From Pelobates cultripes (taxonomy: Eukaryota > Chordata > Amphibia > Anura > Pelobatidae), in contig OW240916.1 of assembly GCA_933207985.1 (NCBI GenBank), positions 132,484,834 through 132,548,833 of the forward strand: DNA of 64,000 bases, written 5' to 3'. The notes beneath the pieces were generated by a model, which saw nothing but the letters and a program-made list of their open reading frames with translations, made no database searches and was not told where the DNA came from. Shown piece by piece: positions 31,823 through 43,193 of the stretch. A program made the position numbers and the translations under genes. Position 1 is the first letter of the stretch. Each line of letters opens with the position of its first letter.

Positions 31823-32518
31823 TTATATGCAAATGTTTCAGACCCTCCTTTAAATATTGCTACTTACAGGACAAACAAATATATGAAAAATTCAATTATA
31901 TAATTTTACAAATATTTCATTTAGATTTTATACCTAAACAGCAGTCTATGTAGGGAATTTCCGTTTTATCCTTGCTAACTATGCAAACGATATTGAAAAT
32001 AAACTTTATTTTTTTAAATGTACAGGAAGGAACATAATAGTAAAGAAGTATAGGTCAAGCAGCATTATTTGCTGGGGTTCATTTCCCTTAAGTCTTAGAG
32101 AATTATGGTTTAAAAGCTTTTGGCAGATGTCACCACACACTTTAATTATATCTAATTTAGCGTTCCTCTTTTTATGTCAGCTGCACAGTTGATCAATCGA
32201 TACAAGAAGTATAGTAAATACACAGGGTCTGGTTAATTGTTTCAGCTGCAGGTTGAACAACTCCCAGAGAATTATTTATTAGATAAAGTCCCACAAAAAA
32301 AACAATCTTATGTTGCATCGATAGCCATTATTTTCAGTTTTCTCTTGTCTGCTGCCAAGAGGCTAAATTCACTAATGTCTGTTAAGTGGGGTTGTCCAAC
32401 AATTCAGGGTTAACTGTCATTTATGTTAATTGTTCCGAACATGCTTTTGCAGTGCAATAGCTGCAACATAGGCTAAGGCCTACTGGAAACTTAGGCCAAA
32501 GCAAAAAAGGGAGACAAC
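31823..32518. other. Unique segment, no gene recognised
   Basis: AT-rich, non-repetitive; duplicated in copy B with a few substitutions. Confidence 0.5.
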
Positions 32519-33485
32519 TAAATTTTTTTTTTTTTTTTAATTCTTTATTTTTGCTGTGCATAAGATAACAATGGAGCTTGTGATGCCACAACAGCAAACA
32601 CAGTTTCAATAATGTCAAATAGAGTAATACAGAAGCATGGCATTGACATAATAGCACTCTTTTTTAAAAGGTAATAACAGGCTAATCAGACAGGCAAATA
32701 TGTATTAGATATGACCACTGGACAGATTGCTGGACTAGGCAAATTAACCACTGTTTTAGCATGTAAAATGCAAGTTAGTGAACCACTGGGACTAGGCTAA
32801 GCATTATAATGCTGCACCAGACAAAGTGAAACTAGGCAAGATTAGGTAAACATGTCAAAGAAAAATAAAAAAAAGAGTACAGAGAAGGTGCCGTTCGCCA
32901 TTTTAAGAGGGGTCTATATCTCTAGTGGTGGGCTAAAAGCTGGGTTCATCCAACCCCCATAGGTGTCACAAGTATGGCACTATCAAGGAAGTCCTGCTTG
33001 GGACTGGCTGCAGACTGGTGTCGAAGGTGTATTCTCCCCCACGTCCCAACCCACATAAGGGCAAGCTTCACCATTCCTCTGACTCTACGGTTTTTGCTTG
33101 CCATGACCTTCCCCTCCTAGGGGTAGTTGACAGCTGTAGTGCTAGTTTGCTGCTGACAACGGTGGATCTTCCGCACCCGAAATCGCATTGTAAGACCTCT
33201 GCCAAGTCTCTGGTTATACTGGCGGGAGAATGGTCCAGCAGATGGCTGCTTCGTGCTTGGACGGGACTTTCCCGCCTTCCTGGTCTCACATCTCGGCTCC
33301 CTCCTGAGACACGTTCCGAGCCTCCGGCTCACGTCTGTGTAGCTGTATCCAGAATTGCTGAAATATTTCTTCCAATCGTAGCAGGCACTAAGCAGTAGAG
33401 CTGTGGAGGATTTTTTTGGAGAGGCTCAGCTCCCATGCGCTCGGAGGGAGTGCATCCGCCATCTTGTGTTGCAGAGTGTCGTCCT
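32519..33485 (-). mobile_element. Poly(A)-tailed retroposon (L1-like), copy A
   Basis: On the minus strand the element ends in a run of about 19 A (the T run at 32522-32539). It begins near CAACACAAGATGGCGG, a 5' motif common in vertebrate L1 leaders (AAGATGGCGG). About 960 bp lies between. A partial minus-strand frame (RRLGTCLRREPRCETRKAGK) exists but matches no domain I know; in copy B it opens to 112 codons because of an indel in a homopolymer. No RT motifs, so this is a truncated or nonautonomous L1-mobilised sequence. No TSD found. Confidence 0.5.
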
Positions 33486-34189
33486 TGTAACGACAAGGAG
33501 TGAGTGCTGCTAAAACATTCAATGGTGATCCAGTGGGATAACATCTGTTTTTATCCAGTGAGCTTCTATTTTTAGACAATTCCCAACTCTCTTCCTACGA
33601 AGAAGGAGATAGATGAAGATGATAATTGGATTTAATTAGAGAAAGGTGTCCATGCCCCCTTGTTTATTTGTATGTTCTTACTCTTGCTCTAGCAAGATTA
33701 TAGTCCCTAGTTTCCAAGCATCTAGAACTGACCAAACATTGACACCCCATGCTGTTTTTGTGAGTCCCCTTTGAATGGGACAGGTATATTTTATTAGTAT
33801 ATTTACAGTTAACTGGTCTTAATGTGTTATTTACTGTAACAGTAAGGCCTTCTCCTGTGCAGTGGAAACCCCTAAACACTGGGAAAAGGCTAATGGAGGT
33901 TTTTTATTTAATACATTTTATTATATATTTAAGATGGCTCACTGAACCAATTCTGCAAAAAGGTATTGGTCATCTTTCCTGCCCCCCCTCCCATAAAGGA
34001 ATGAAAAAGGTATTTTACTTACCTCTTCTCCGTCATGGCGATGCTGTCTTGGAGGCCAGCCCTGCCTCCCTGGGTGAGATAATCTCAGCCAATCAAATGT
34101 TTTCCCTCAGGGTAGCATTGGGAGGCTAGCGCTCATGTGATGCAAAGCACCTCTATGTGCCACTTATCTAATTGAATAGCAAAATGTAA
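33486..34189. other. Unassigned stretch with several copy-specific changes
   Basis: Differs from copy B by a 7-bp indel at about 33533 and several substitutions. No gene recognised. Confidence 0.5.
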
Positions 34190-34490
34190 ACAGTGCTGTT
34201 AAAGTGGAAACACCTTGGATAGAAACATACCTTTTCCAAGTAAGTTTTGTAAATGAATGGGGAGTCGCTGGTTGGCTGAGAGAGTCGGACAGCACTCCAC
34301 GCTTCCTGTAAGTAAAAGCCACTGAGGAGGTGGGGGGGACCTGAGAACGACGCTAGAGGCAACTTCAGGGTTAAACTGCTCAAAAATTATTTAACCCCTT
34401 GAGGTAAGAGTGCGTTTTGGGGGACTCTGGGCACCATAACAACTTAATTTACATTAACTTGTTTCGGTGCATGGAATGTTCCTTTAAAGA
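34190..34490. repeat. TTAA-family element remnant (copy A)
   Basis: It ends GGTGCATGGAATGTTCCTTTAA near 34485 (quoted in part) preceded by ACCATAACAACTTAATTTAC, a subfamily also present at about 56880-56960. Confidence 0.45.
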
Positions 34491-37400
34491 GAAAGAGGGT
34501 GACTAACTGCTCAGCATCTGCCTGTTTAATGAAGTTGTTTGACATGGTCAGCTATGGATCTGTCAGTGGCTATTTATAAAATACACTTTCTATTCAGTAG
34601 AAGATATTCTCTTAGGAGATTTTAAAACACAGGCATCACCAAATAAACTATAGCTAAGACCTGAGTTGATTTGAGCTCGATTACACTAAGTTGAGGGCAT
34701 TAAAGACTTATATATTTATAGGAAACTCAGGTAGTCGTCTTGAGAGAATTTTAAGTAATTCCTCTCTAATTGTGTATAATGAAGTGGACATCCAGTTCAT
34801 GTTATCATTTTTTTATATGGCATCATTGGTTCCCATTATTATATTGATCCTTTAAATTGTGTCCAAGCTTTGTAAAGCACACCTGTCACCTTTTAAAGAT
34901 TTTATAATAATTAACTCCATGATAAAAAGTAATGCTAAATCATTACCATTTAAACTTATTGAAATGAGCAAATATTGGTTAATTATAGATGAATACGAGA
35001 TTGATTTACATGTTCATATAATGTTTATCCATTGCTTGAAGTTATCTTCTTTACATTGTATCAAATCCTCTTGAAACTATGCTGCCAACAAATGGCTATT
35101 ACACATGCCAAATTCAAATCTCTGTTTTGATAATGGTCCAAACCCCAAATTGGGCATAATTACCTTCAGCTCCATTACTTTTGCGGTTAGATTAGGTTTA
35201 TTAATGTTATATATTTTTAGCTTTCGGAGTATTTTTTTGTTAATGCAATCGGTTTAGCATGTTTACAAAGTACCTGTCTGATTTGCAGTACCAGTTTATG
35301 GTGGAATTGGAGGTGTCCTTCTTCCTCCATCCCCATTATACGCAAGTATATATGTTGTACTTGATAAACAGGCATATGCATGCTTTTTAATCTGCATCAT
35401 ATATTTCTGATGAAATGTGAATGAATTAAATTCCAAGCACCATAACCACTACAGCTCTTACATTTTTTGTATGTTTCTCACACACACACACACGCACATA
35501 TATATATATATTTTTTTTTTTTTACATTTTCAGGTGTGTATTTGAGGCACATGCACTCCGAAATAAATAAAGATTGCCCAGCTCAAACCTTTTTCTTTCA
35601 ATCTTATTTTAGAATGTAGAATATACTTTCCCCCTAGAATGTACACCCTTAACACCCTCTGTGTGTCCAACTCATCTTGTTTCAAATGCTTGTCTGTTAG
35701 TTCACCTATTACAGCACTGTGGAATTTGTTGGCGCTTTACAAACGTGCCAAACAAAATAATGACTTTTCTGGCCCTACAATGCCTTTATCAAGAGTTTGA
35801 TAAAAACTTTGTTGTGCTGAAACGTCACCATCTTGTTTGGCACCCTAAAATAAATTATCAGAAGACAAAGGTTTCCGCTGGACAATGCACCTTCAAAAGG
35901 ACAAAGTCTCTCTACTTGTGTTATATTTCAGGCACATGTAGTGTAGTAGCTGTTGTTTTAAATTTAGTTTTCATTTTGTTCATTGGTTTATTTATTTGAA
36001 TAGAATCTGATTACATACTTTCCTGTTTTTTTAACTTGCTGCTCTGTTAGTTATCTAAATAATGTACCCCCTAAAGATGACAAGTCTATCTGATTTTATT
36101 ATATTGGCATTCATAGTTGAATATTTCTTCTGCCATATATACTGTATTAAAAAGAAAATATTACTTCACAGGTACTTAAATATAAAAAAAAAAATAAATT
36201 CAGAATCTGCAGATCATATGTTTTTATTTCACTTGTAATAAGACAAAAATAGTAAAGGCGCATTAAGAATAGAGTGCACTTGTAAACCATATGTTCGAAT
36301 GACAATTTCTACATTAATTTCAGTGAGTTTCAGATATTATAGGTGGATATGTGTGAAGGAAACCACAATAGGGCATTTTATGAATTTTTATATTTTGTAT
36401 GACTCTGATTACATTCTCTATCAATGAAGTTGGAAACCATTGTAATTACCTGAAGATGTGTTGGCACCGACACAAATTAAAAAATGCTGCAAAAAACATG
36501 CTTGATAATGTTTAATGAAGCTAAAACTTTTATGTATAATCCATCACCTAATTGAGGAATCGTTTTGCATTAAAGTGGCAATGTCACTTCTGAGCTTTTC
36601 ATAACATAATTATACTCATCATAAAAACTTATGTGATCTCCTTTGTGTCATGTAAGTGCCGATTTGTGACAAAGAACAGAGCCACATCCTGCCATTTTTC
36701 ATCAGCTATTCCATGCAACTGCTGATTGGAGCAGACATCTTCCTGCCTGTTGTGTAATAGATCCCTATGTGCAAGATGATCTATGGGGTATACCTTTATC
36801 TTGCAGGAGTTAAAATCAACCCCATTTGGTACTCACACAAGTGAGAGAAAGGATTAATAGTGATCTAACTGTGCAAAAGGGGCTAATGGGTGTTGGGCCA
36901 AAAAGGTGCTACTGGTTCCTGCTTACTCCATACAATTATTCATTTGTTTAGTTCTACATTGTAACTTAATAATGTATTCATTCTTTGTTTTTTGCTTGTT
37001 ATGTATGGAGAGACACCTTTAAAGAAATGCTACATCTTCTTGTGGTTCTCAGGGTTTTTGAGGGTTGTGCAAAAAAAGCTTTATATTTCAAAGCGTGATC
37101 TTTGTGGGCATGTTTTTGTTATGTGTGATTGTGTGTATGGTTTATTTTTGTTGATTCCAATGGTTTCCGTGATGATTGTCCCGATTTTAGAACTTTGCCC
37201 CACTCCTCTGTTAGCAAATCTTCGATATTTGTAACTTTATGCCGCATTGGATAGATAATGCCAGTACAGAATGCTGGTAACTATTTTTATACATGCCACA
37301 AAATTCTTAAACTACAATTATATCACTTTTCTGTATTGGTGCAGCTGGCTCACTCGTAGTTTTATCTGGCAGTAATCATGTTATACATAAGCACAGACAC

Positions 37401-38300
37401 TAATTGTGTCACAATTGCTACTTTTCTCATGGAAACCCTTTTATACATTGCCCCAAATGTCTCAACAGGGAGTTTTCTGCAATGGAGAGCTGTGAGTTGA
37501 TTTGACTGCATGCACTCCCATTGAACTCTGCACCTGCTTGGAAACCTGCAAGGCTTCTATAAATCCTGCATTGTTAAAGTTCCTTAGTCCTTGGAACAAT
37601 CTGTTTGTTCTATGCAAAATATTTAATGAGTACAACATGGATATAACATTTCTCAAGTCTATGGTTTTTTTCTTGAGTGGCTATCTAAAACTCCTTCATT
37701 GGCTAAGCATGATGAGATCTGCAGTCCACAGTAACATGACAAAGGTTGCAGTTGACTGGGTAAGACCATTGTATTAATGTGTTTTCTTTCTGGTTCTCCA
37801 AGGCACATTGGCCTCGATTTAATAAGCTTTTCAACTGATTCAATACTGAGAAAAACTTTCCAAATGATTTATCTACAAAAGTCACCATTACGGTCTATGG
37901 GAATTGTTCTAGATAAATCATTTAGAAAATGTGTCGAACAGTATTGAATTATTTGGCAAGCCTATTAAATCAAGAACATTGTCTTCAACAAAACGGAAAT
38001 TCGGCATTGCTGATGCTTAATTTGACATTATGTTGTAAGTTCTTGCTTTTTAAGTTTTTATATGTGCAATTTTTTTATCTGCCCTTATAGACAAAGATGA
38101 ACAGACAGTCAAATACTCTTTCTTTACAAAAGAGATTGACAGTGGGATACTGTAGAAATCCCTTATATTGTGTATTTGAGGTTAAATAATTTGACATGTA
38201 TTAAACTGTTCACTCTAGCTGCAGTCTCAGTCAATTGCCATAAAATCATATTGAATTTGGTCTTTTCCATTGGAGTTATTTCCTATATGTACTGGAAAAC
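34491..38300. other. Largely unique AT-rich DNA in the identical part of the duplication
   Basis: Contains (CA)n(TA)n(T)n at 35481-35523, a weak LINE/SINE-tail-like piece at 35650-35760, and otherwise non-repetitive DNA. Bases 36640-36850 look like possible conserved noncoding sequence. No gene found; the short open frames have no recognisable features. Confidence 0.5.
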
Positions 38301-38319
38301 CTCTGAAAGCGTACAGTAA

Positions 38320-38945
38320 TGTTAAAGATACTCTTTAAAGTATCCTCAAACTTCTCCCATTGTTTCCACTTCTCTTCCTCTTTCAGAATCTGTTCTTCCT
38401 TTTTGATCTATTTCTCTTAAAACATAAGAAAAAGTATGGACTACTTTGTCTTATATACTTTTCCTGCCTAATGTCAATTCTGTGCATAAAATTTGTCTGT
38501 CGACAGCGCTCGCTGCACACTGCCGAAAGATGTAAAAGCGTCTTCCTTGCAGAAAGAGCCTGCTAGGGAGAAGCTCTTGTCTCCCCTTTCTCCCTCCCTC
38601 CTCCAAATCCCATCGACAATTTTATTTTATTCTTCGTCCTCCTTATCTACTACCCTCTCTCCCTCCCTTCAGTGGCTAAGAGCACGTGTATGCTCCCTGA
38701 GAGTGTAAAATAGTCAAATCAAATGTTTCTCCATTAGAAGCCTTTGATTGGACATCAACACAGCTCCCGTGATGTCAGACGGGGGTGCACCGAGCAGCAC
38801 TGGGGAGCTTCACCAAGCGCTGGATTAAGGTAAGCAAAGTTACCTCTTTGAGTCTTTTTCTAGGGGGAACTGATAGAATAATACCAATATGTCATTATTC
38901 TATCATAAATGAAAAAGGGTTGGAGAAACTCCAAAACACTGTAAT
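38320..38945. repeat. TTAA-family element, third subfamily, diverged (copy A)
   Basis: TTAAAGATACTCTTTAAAG at about 38322 and GTTGGAGAAACTCCAAAAC at about 38920 look like termini. The interior (TGTCAATTCTGTGCATAAAA, GCACACTGCCGAAAGATG, CCTTGCAGAAAGAGCCTGC) parallels 31245-31340. Confidence 0.5.
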
Positions 38946-39069
38946 AAGCGAAGCTAAAAAAAGCTATCTATCTATCTCACAACATTTCATATGGCAGAGA
39001 ACAAACACATTTATTCAGGGGTCGAGTCCTGGGAAATCCCCCCCCCCCAAATAAAATTATTATATGCTC

Positions 39070-39850
39070 GTATGCATATATATAGCTGGGTGAAGGGTTG
39101 ACAGTGTGTGGGGGTTGAAAGTGATTGGAGATGGTGATATTGTGTGGAGGGGTTGTGGGGGTGACAGTGTGTGTGTGAGGGGGAGGGTGACAGAGTGCAT
39201 GTATGGGGGGAGTGACTGGGTGTGTGTGTGGAGAGGTGACAGAGTGTGTGAGGGGCGGTGACAGGGTTGTGGGGGGGCTGTGACGGTGTGTGGGGAGACA
39301 GGCTGGGGAAGGCTATGATAGGGTAGGGGGCCTGTGAGAGGTTGGGGGCTGTGAGAAGGTAGGGGGGCTGTGAGAATGTAGAGGGGCTGTGAAAAGGTAG
39401 ATGGGCTGTGAGAAGGTAGGGGCTGTGAGAAGGTAGGGGCTGTGAGAGGGTTGGGGCAGTGAGGTGGGTACGGGGTCTCTAAGTGAGTAGTGGGTCTGTA
39501 TATGGGTAGGGGGCTGCATGGTGGGTAGGGGGGGCTGTGAGTGGATAGGGGGACTGTGAGTGGGTAGGGGGGCTGTGAGTAGTTAGGGGCTCTGTAAGGT
39601 GGGTAGGGGTTCTGCAGGGTGAGTAGAGGGGCTGTAAGGTGGATAGAGGGGCTGTGAGTGGGTAGGGGAACTGTGAGTGGGTAAGGGGGTTGTAAGGTGG
39701 GTAGGGGGGATGTGAGTGGGTAGGGGGACTGTGAGTAGGTAGGGGTTCTGTACGGTGGGTAGGGGGGCTGTGAGTGAGTAGGGGGACTGTGAGTGGGTTG
39801 GGGTTCTGTAAGGTGGGTATGGGGACTGTGAGTGGGTAGGGGGGCTCACT
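39070..39850. repeat. G-rich minisatellite (copy A)
   Basis: Tandem units around GGTAGGGGGGCTGTGAGTG with variable length (about 20-24 bp) after a GTGACAG-rich lead-in. It is strongly strand-asymmetric: purine/GT on the plus strand, so G-quadruplex formation is plausible. It is followed by (CA)n to about 39932. The copy at 52639-53419 looks identical. Confidence 0.9.
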
Positions 39851-40425
39851 GACTCACTGACAGACACACACACACACACACTCACAGACACACACTGACA
39901 GCCAGCCACACACACACACACACACACACACACATTATTTTTCTAAATTTAATTTAAATCCACCCAGCCTCCCTACCTTTGGGAGAGCTGGGTGGATTTT
40001 TTAACTGGAGTCCGGCATTTATTGTAGCTACACATTACTCTATATAGCTCCTAGAAAAGATAGAAAAGAAGGATAGAGAGATTTGTGCCCAAAATAGGGA
40101 TTGTCATTCCTAAATAGAGATACTTGGGAGCAGGAAGGCAGGCGGGCGATCAGCTGAGTTCCAGGTGGGAGTGATGCCAGTGCTCCCTCGCCACCCGCCT
40201 GGAGTTCAACCGGCCGCCTCCCGCAAAGCTAACAAGGCAAATGCCTTGTTTGCATCGCGTGCAAACAAGTCCGTGAAGACTACTAACGAGAACGATGCTC
40301 CTGCTGTGGAAAAAGTGCAGGAACACCTTTCCTACGCGTTCCTGTAGGACTCGAGTCCTGCATTTATTGTAGCTACACATTACTGTAAATACTGTGTGTG
40401 TGTATGTATGGTATACATAGGCGTG

Positions 40426-40475
40426 CGCAGCCTATTGCATTAGGGTGTGCACCCTAAAGCACAAACATACGCCGC

Positions 40476-40542
<67 letters not shown>

Positions 40543-41442
40543 TATATTCACAGACACACACACTCACAGACACACTCACACACACTGACACACACATACT
40601 CACACACTTACAGACACACACTGACACACACACACTCACTGACACATACTCACACACTCACTGACACACACACTCACAGACACATACTCACACACTCACA
40701 CTGACACACACTCACAGACACATACTCACACATTCACACTGACACACACTCACAGACACACACTCACATACTCACACATTTACACACAATCACAGACACA
40801 CACTCACACACTCACAGACACACACTGACACACACACACTCACAGACACATACTCACATACTCACACACTCACTGACACACACAGACACACACACACACT
40901 CACAGACACACACACACACACTGACACATACTCACTGACACACACTCACACATACTCACACACACACTGACACACACACACACAAATTATTATATTTAAA
41001 AAAAAAATTTTAAGTGTCCACCCAGCCTCCTACCTGGAGTGCTGGTGGACTTGTTCCTGGGGTCCAGTGGGGGCAGGCGCCTTTCTCCAGCTCAGCCGCG
41101 GCGAGGGAACTCTCTGCTCTCTGCTTCCTCTCCCCGCGCGGGCTGTCTGCTCGAGCTGGAATATGACGTCATATTCCGGCTCCCGGCATCAGCGCGCGGC
41201 GAGAGGAAGCAGAGAGCTCCCTCGCCGCGGCTGAGCTGCAGGGTGGGGGGGAATCATCACCTCTTGCCCTCCCATGACAGGGGCAAGAGGTGAAACAGGG
41301 GGCACTGAGTGCCTGCAGGAACAGCGTTCCTGCTCAAAAAAAGTGCAGGAACGCTGTTCCTGCAGGACTCAAACCATAGGCGTGCGCACGGGGATTAGGG
41401 TGTGCCCAGGCACACCCGGCACACCCCGTGCGCACGCCTATG
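40426..41442. mobile_element. TIR element with CATAGGCGTGCGCA ends (copy A)
   Basis: It starts CATAGGCGTGCGCAGCC at 40426 and ends GCGCACGCCTATG at 41442. The interior holds TA and CA microsatellites (40487-40985) and a long GC-rich foldback (about 41085-41250). A short 68-bp unit at 41375-41442 with a perfect 19-bp inverted repeat (CATAGGCGTGCGCACGGGG) could be a separate element. The superfamily is not recognised. Mate: 53995-55011. Confidence 0.6.
40487..40985. repeat. (TA)n and (CACAGACACACT)n microsatellite block
   Basis: GTGT, then about 60 bp of TA/CATA, then about 430 bp of CA-rich repeats with CTCACAGACA spacers. It appears length-identical in copy B (54056-54554). Confidence 0.95.
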
Positions 41443-41832
41443 CCTATAACATGCAAAAAAAAGCAAAAAAGCACGTAAACACTAGGTATTTTTAAACTCA
41501 GGACAAAATTTTGAATCTATTTAGCAGTTTTTTTCATTCGCTTTTGTAGATGAGTAAAAGATTTTTCAAGTAAAAGTCAAAAAACATGTTTTTTTTTCAA
41601 TTTTTCATCATATTTTTTTATTTTTTTTAAATTAAAATACATGAGATTATATAAATAATGGTATGTAAAGAAAGCCCCTTTTGTCCTGAAAAAAACAATA
41701 TATAATTTGTATGGGAACAGTAAATGAGAAAGCGGAAAATTACAGCCAAACACAAACACCACAAAAGTGTAAAAATATTCCTGGTCGCAAATGTACAACA
41801 TCGCAAAAACAGTCCAGTCCTTAAGGGGTTAA
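41443..41832. mobile_element. Spacer between duplication copies: truncated TTAA element
   Basis: The right end CAGTCCTTAAGGGGTTAA (41832) is the same terminus as at 14719 and 21011, so this is one end of a CCCCTTAAGGAC-type TTAA element. The left end is lost at the duplication junction. It occupies the TTAA that is empty in copy A at 29004. The interior (about 41450-41800) is AT-rich without coding sequence. Confidence 0.75.
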
Positions 41833-42101
41833 AATTACTTTGAATTCTCAATTTAGTAAATAAACCATTATATTTCAAATTTAAGGGCAAAATAACTAAA
41901 CAGGAAAAAAATCTCCAAGTCCGCCTTACTTTGAGTTCGACTACTATGGCCTTAAATGTAAAAATCACTTTAAATTTACTTTGAATTACTGAGAATTCTC
42001 TCTTTAGTAAATAATCCTTTAAATCTTGACCTAATATAATAATATTAAATACCAGCTCACTGTGTGCAGCGCTTGTTGGTTTTGAGATTCAGCATGGTTA
42101 C

Positions 42102-42612
42102 TTAAAGGAACACTATAGTGTGAGGAATACAAACATGTATTCCTTACATTATAGTGCTGGTATGGATTTTAAGGTGACTGACCAAGCTGCTGTCACGCTG
42201 AATAGGTGATTTTAAACACCTTTTCTACCGCAGCTGGCCTTGCATTGCTCTGCATCCATGGCTGAGATCACCAGTCTTGATGATCTCAGCCAATCCAATG
42301 CTTTCCCATTGGAAATAAATGAGAGGCTATTGTGCATGCACAGCAAAATGCTGCTCCAGACCAATCGGCATTCCCTGAAATGCGTTTCAATTGGGGAAGG
42401 TTCAGCGCCTCCATGCAGATTATGGAGAACCTGAACGCTACTGCTGCACCGTCTGAGTGACTGCCACAAGAGATATTATTAGGCACCAATGTAAATACTG
42501 CCTTTTCTCTGAAAAGGCAGTGTTTACATTAAAAAGCCTGCAGGTACAGGCTATAGACACCAGAACAACTTCAATAGCTGTAGGGGTTCTGGTAACTATA
42601 GTGACCTTTTAA
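42102..42612. mobile_element. Complete TTAA element (511 bp), copy B
   Basis: It runs from TTAAAGGAACACTATAGTG to CTATAGTGACCTTTTAA. Internal hairpin CTGCCTTTTCTCTG / CAGAGAAAAGGCAG near 42500-42525. Only its first 160 bp survive in copy A. Confidence 0.85.
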
Positions 42613-42735
42613 CAATTCCTTGTATCAGCTTTATTATACTCTGTAATTCAGATGTGTTCATTTTCTTTTATTCGTAGTAGGCTCCAGTAAGTGCTAAGCA
42701 TTTCAGTCAAATACACACAACTAATGGGTTAGATA

Positions 42736-43193
42736 TTAAAGAGACACTAGTTACCCAGACCACTTCAGCTCAATGAAGTGGTCTGGGTGCCAGGACCCCC
42801 AGGTTTTAACCCTTCAGATGTAAACATAGCAGTTTTAGAGGAACTGCTATGTTTAAATTGCAGGGTTAATCCAGCCTCTAGTGGCTATCCTCCTGACAGC
42901 CGCTAAAGGTGCTTCTGCGATGCTGGATGCGAAATTCGCATCCTGCGTGCAGAACGTCCATAGGAAAGCATTGAGAATTGGTTTCCTATTGACTGTTTGA
43001 ATGCGTGCACAGCCGCGCATGCTCATTCCGCTCCACTCAGGAGCCGATGTCGGAGTGGGAGAAGAGGTCACCAGCGCCGAGGGAGCCCGGCGCTGGATAA
43101 AGGTAAATGGCTGAAGGGGTTCTGAGGGTGGGGGGTCCTAAGGATACTATAGTGTCAGGAAAACTCTTTCCTGACACGATAGAAATCCTTTAA
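42736..43193. mobile_element. Complete TTAA element (458 bp), copy B
   Basis: It runs from TTAAAGAGACACTAGTTACC to GATAGAAATCCTTTAA, the same family as 21008-21475. A foldback TCAGGAAAACTCTTTCCTGA lies near its right end. Confidence 0.85.

Larger units (their letters stand above)
29004..41442. repeat. Segmental duplication, copy A (12,439 bp)
   Basis: Colinear with 41829-55011 in the same orientation. The offset is 12825 at the left edge, about 13344-13351 after a block absent from A, 13544 after a second absent block, 13563 from about 31050, and a constant 13569 from about 34300 to the end. The left part carries scattered substitutions and indels; I saw no difference from 34633 to 41442. 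The right edge coincides with the end of the TIR element finishing GCGCACGCCTATG. Confidence 0.97.

Noticed and set aside
35661..35999. 112-codon plus-strand frame present in both duplication copies
   Set aside because: Identity between copies is shared by all the surrounding noncoding DNA, so it is not evidence of selection. It overlaps a LINE/SINE-tail-like piece and shows no domain.
39583..39933. 116-codon Pro/Thr/Ser-rich minus-strand frame, repeated at 53152-53502
   Set aside because: Translation of the G-rich minisatellite complement; its repetition reflects the segmental duplication.
40495..40985. CRISPR-like spaced repeats in the CA-rich block
   Set aside because: Eukaryotic context, and 'spacers' are only variants of the same CACA unit; an ordinary degenerate microsatellite.
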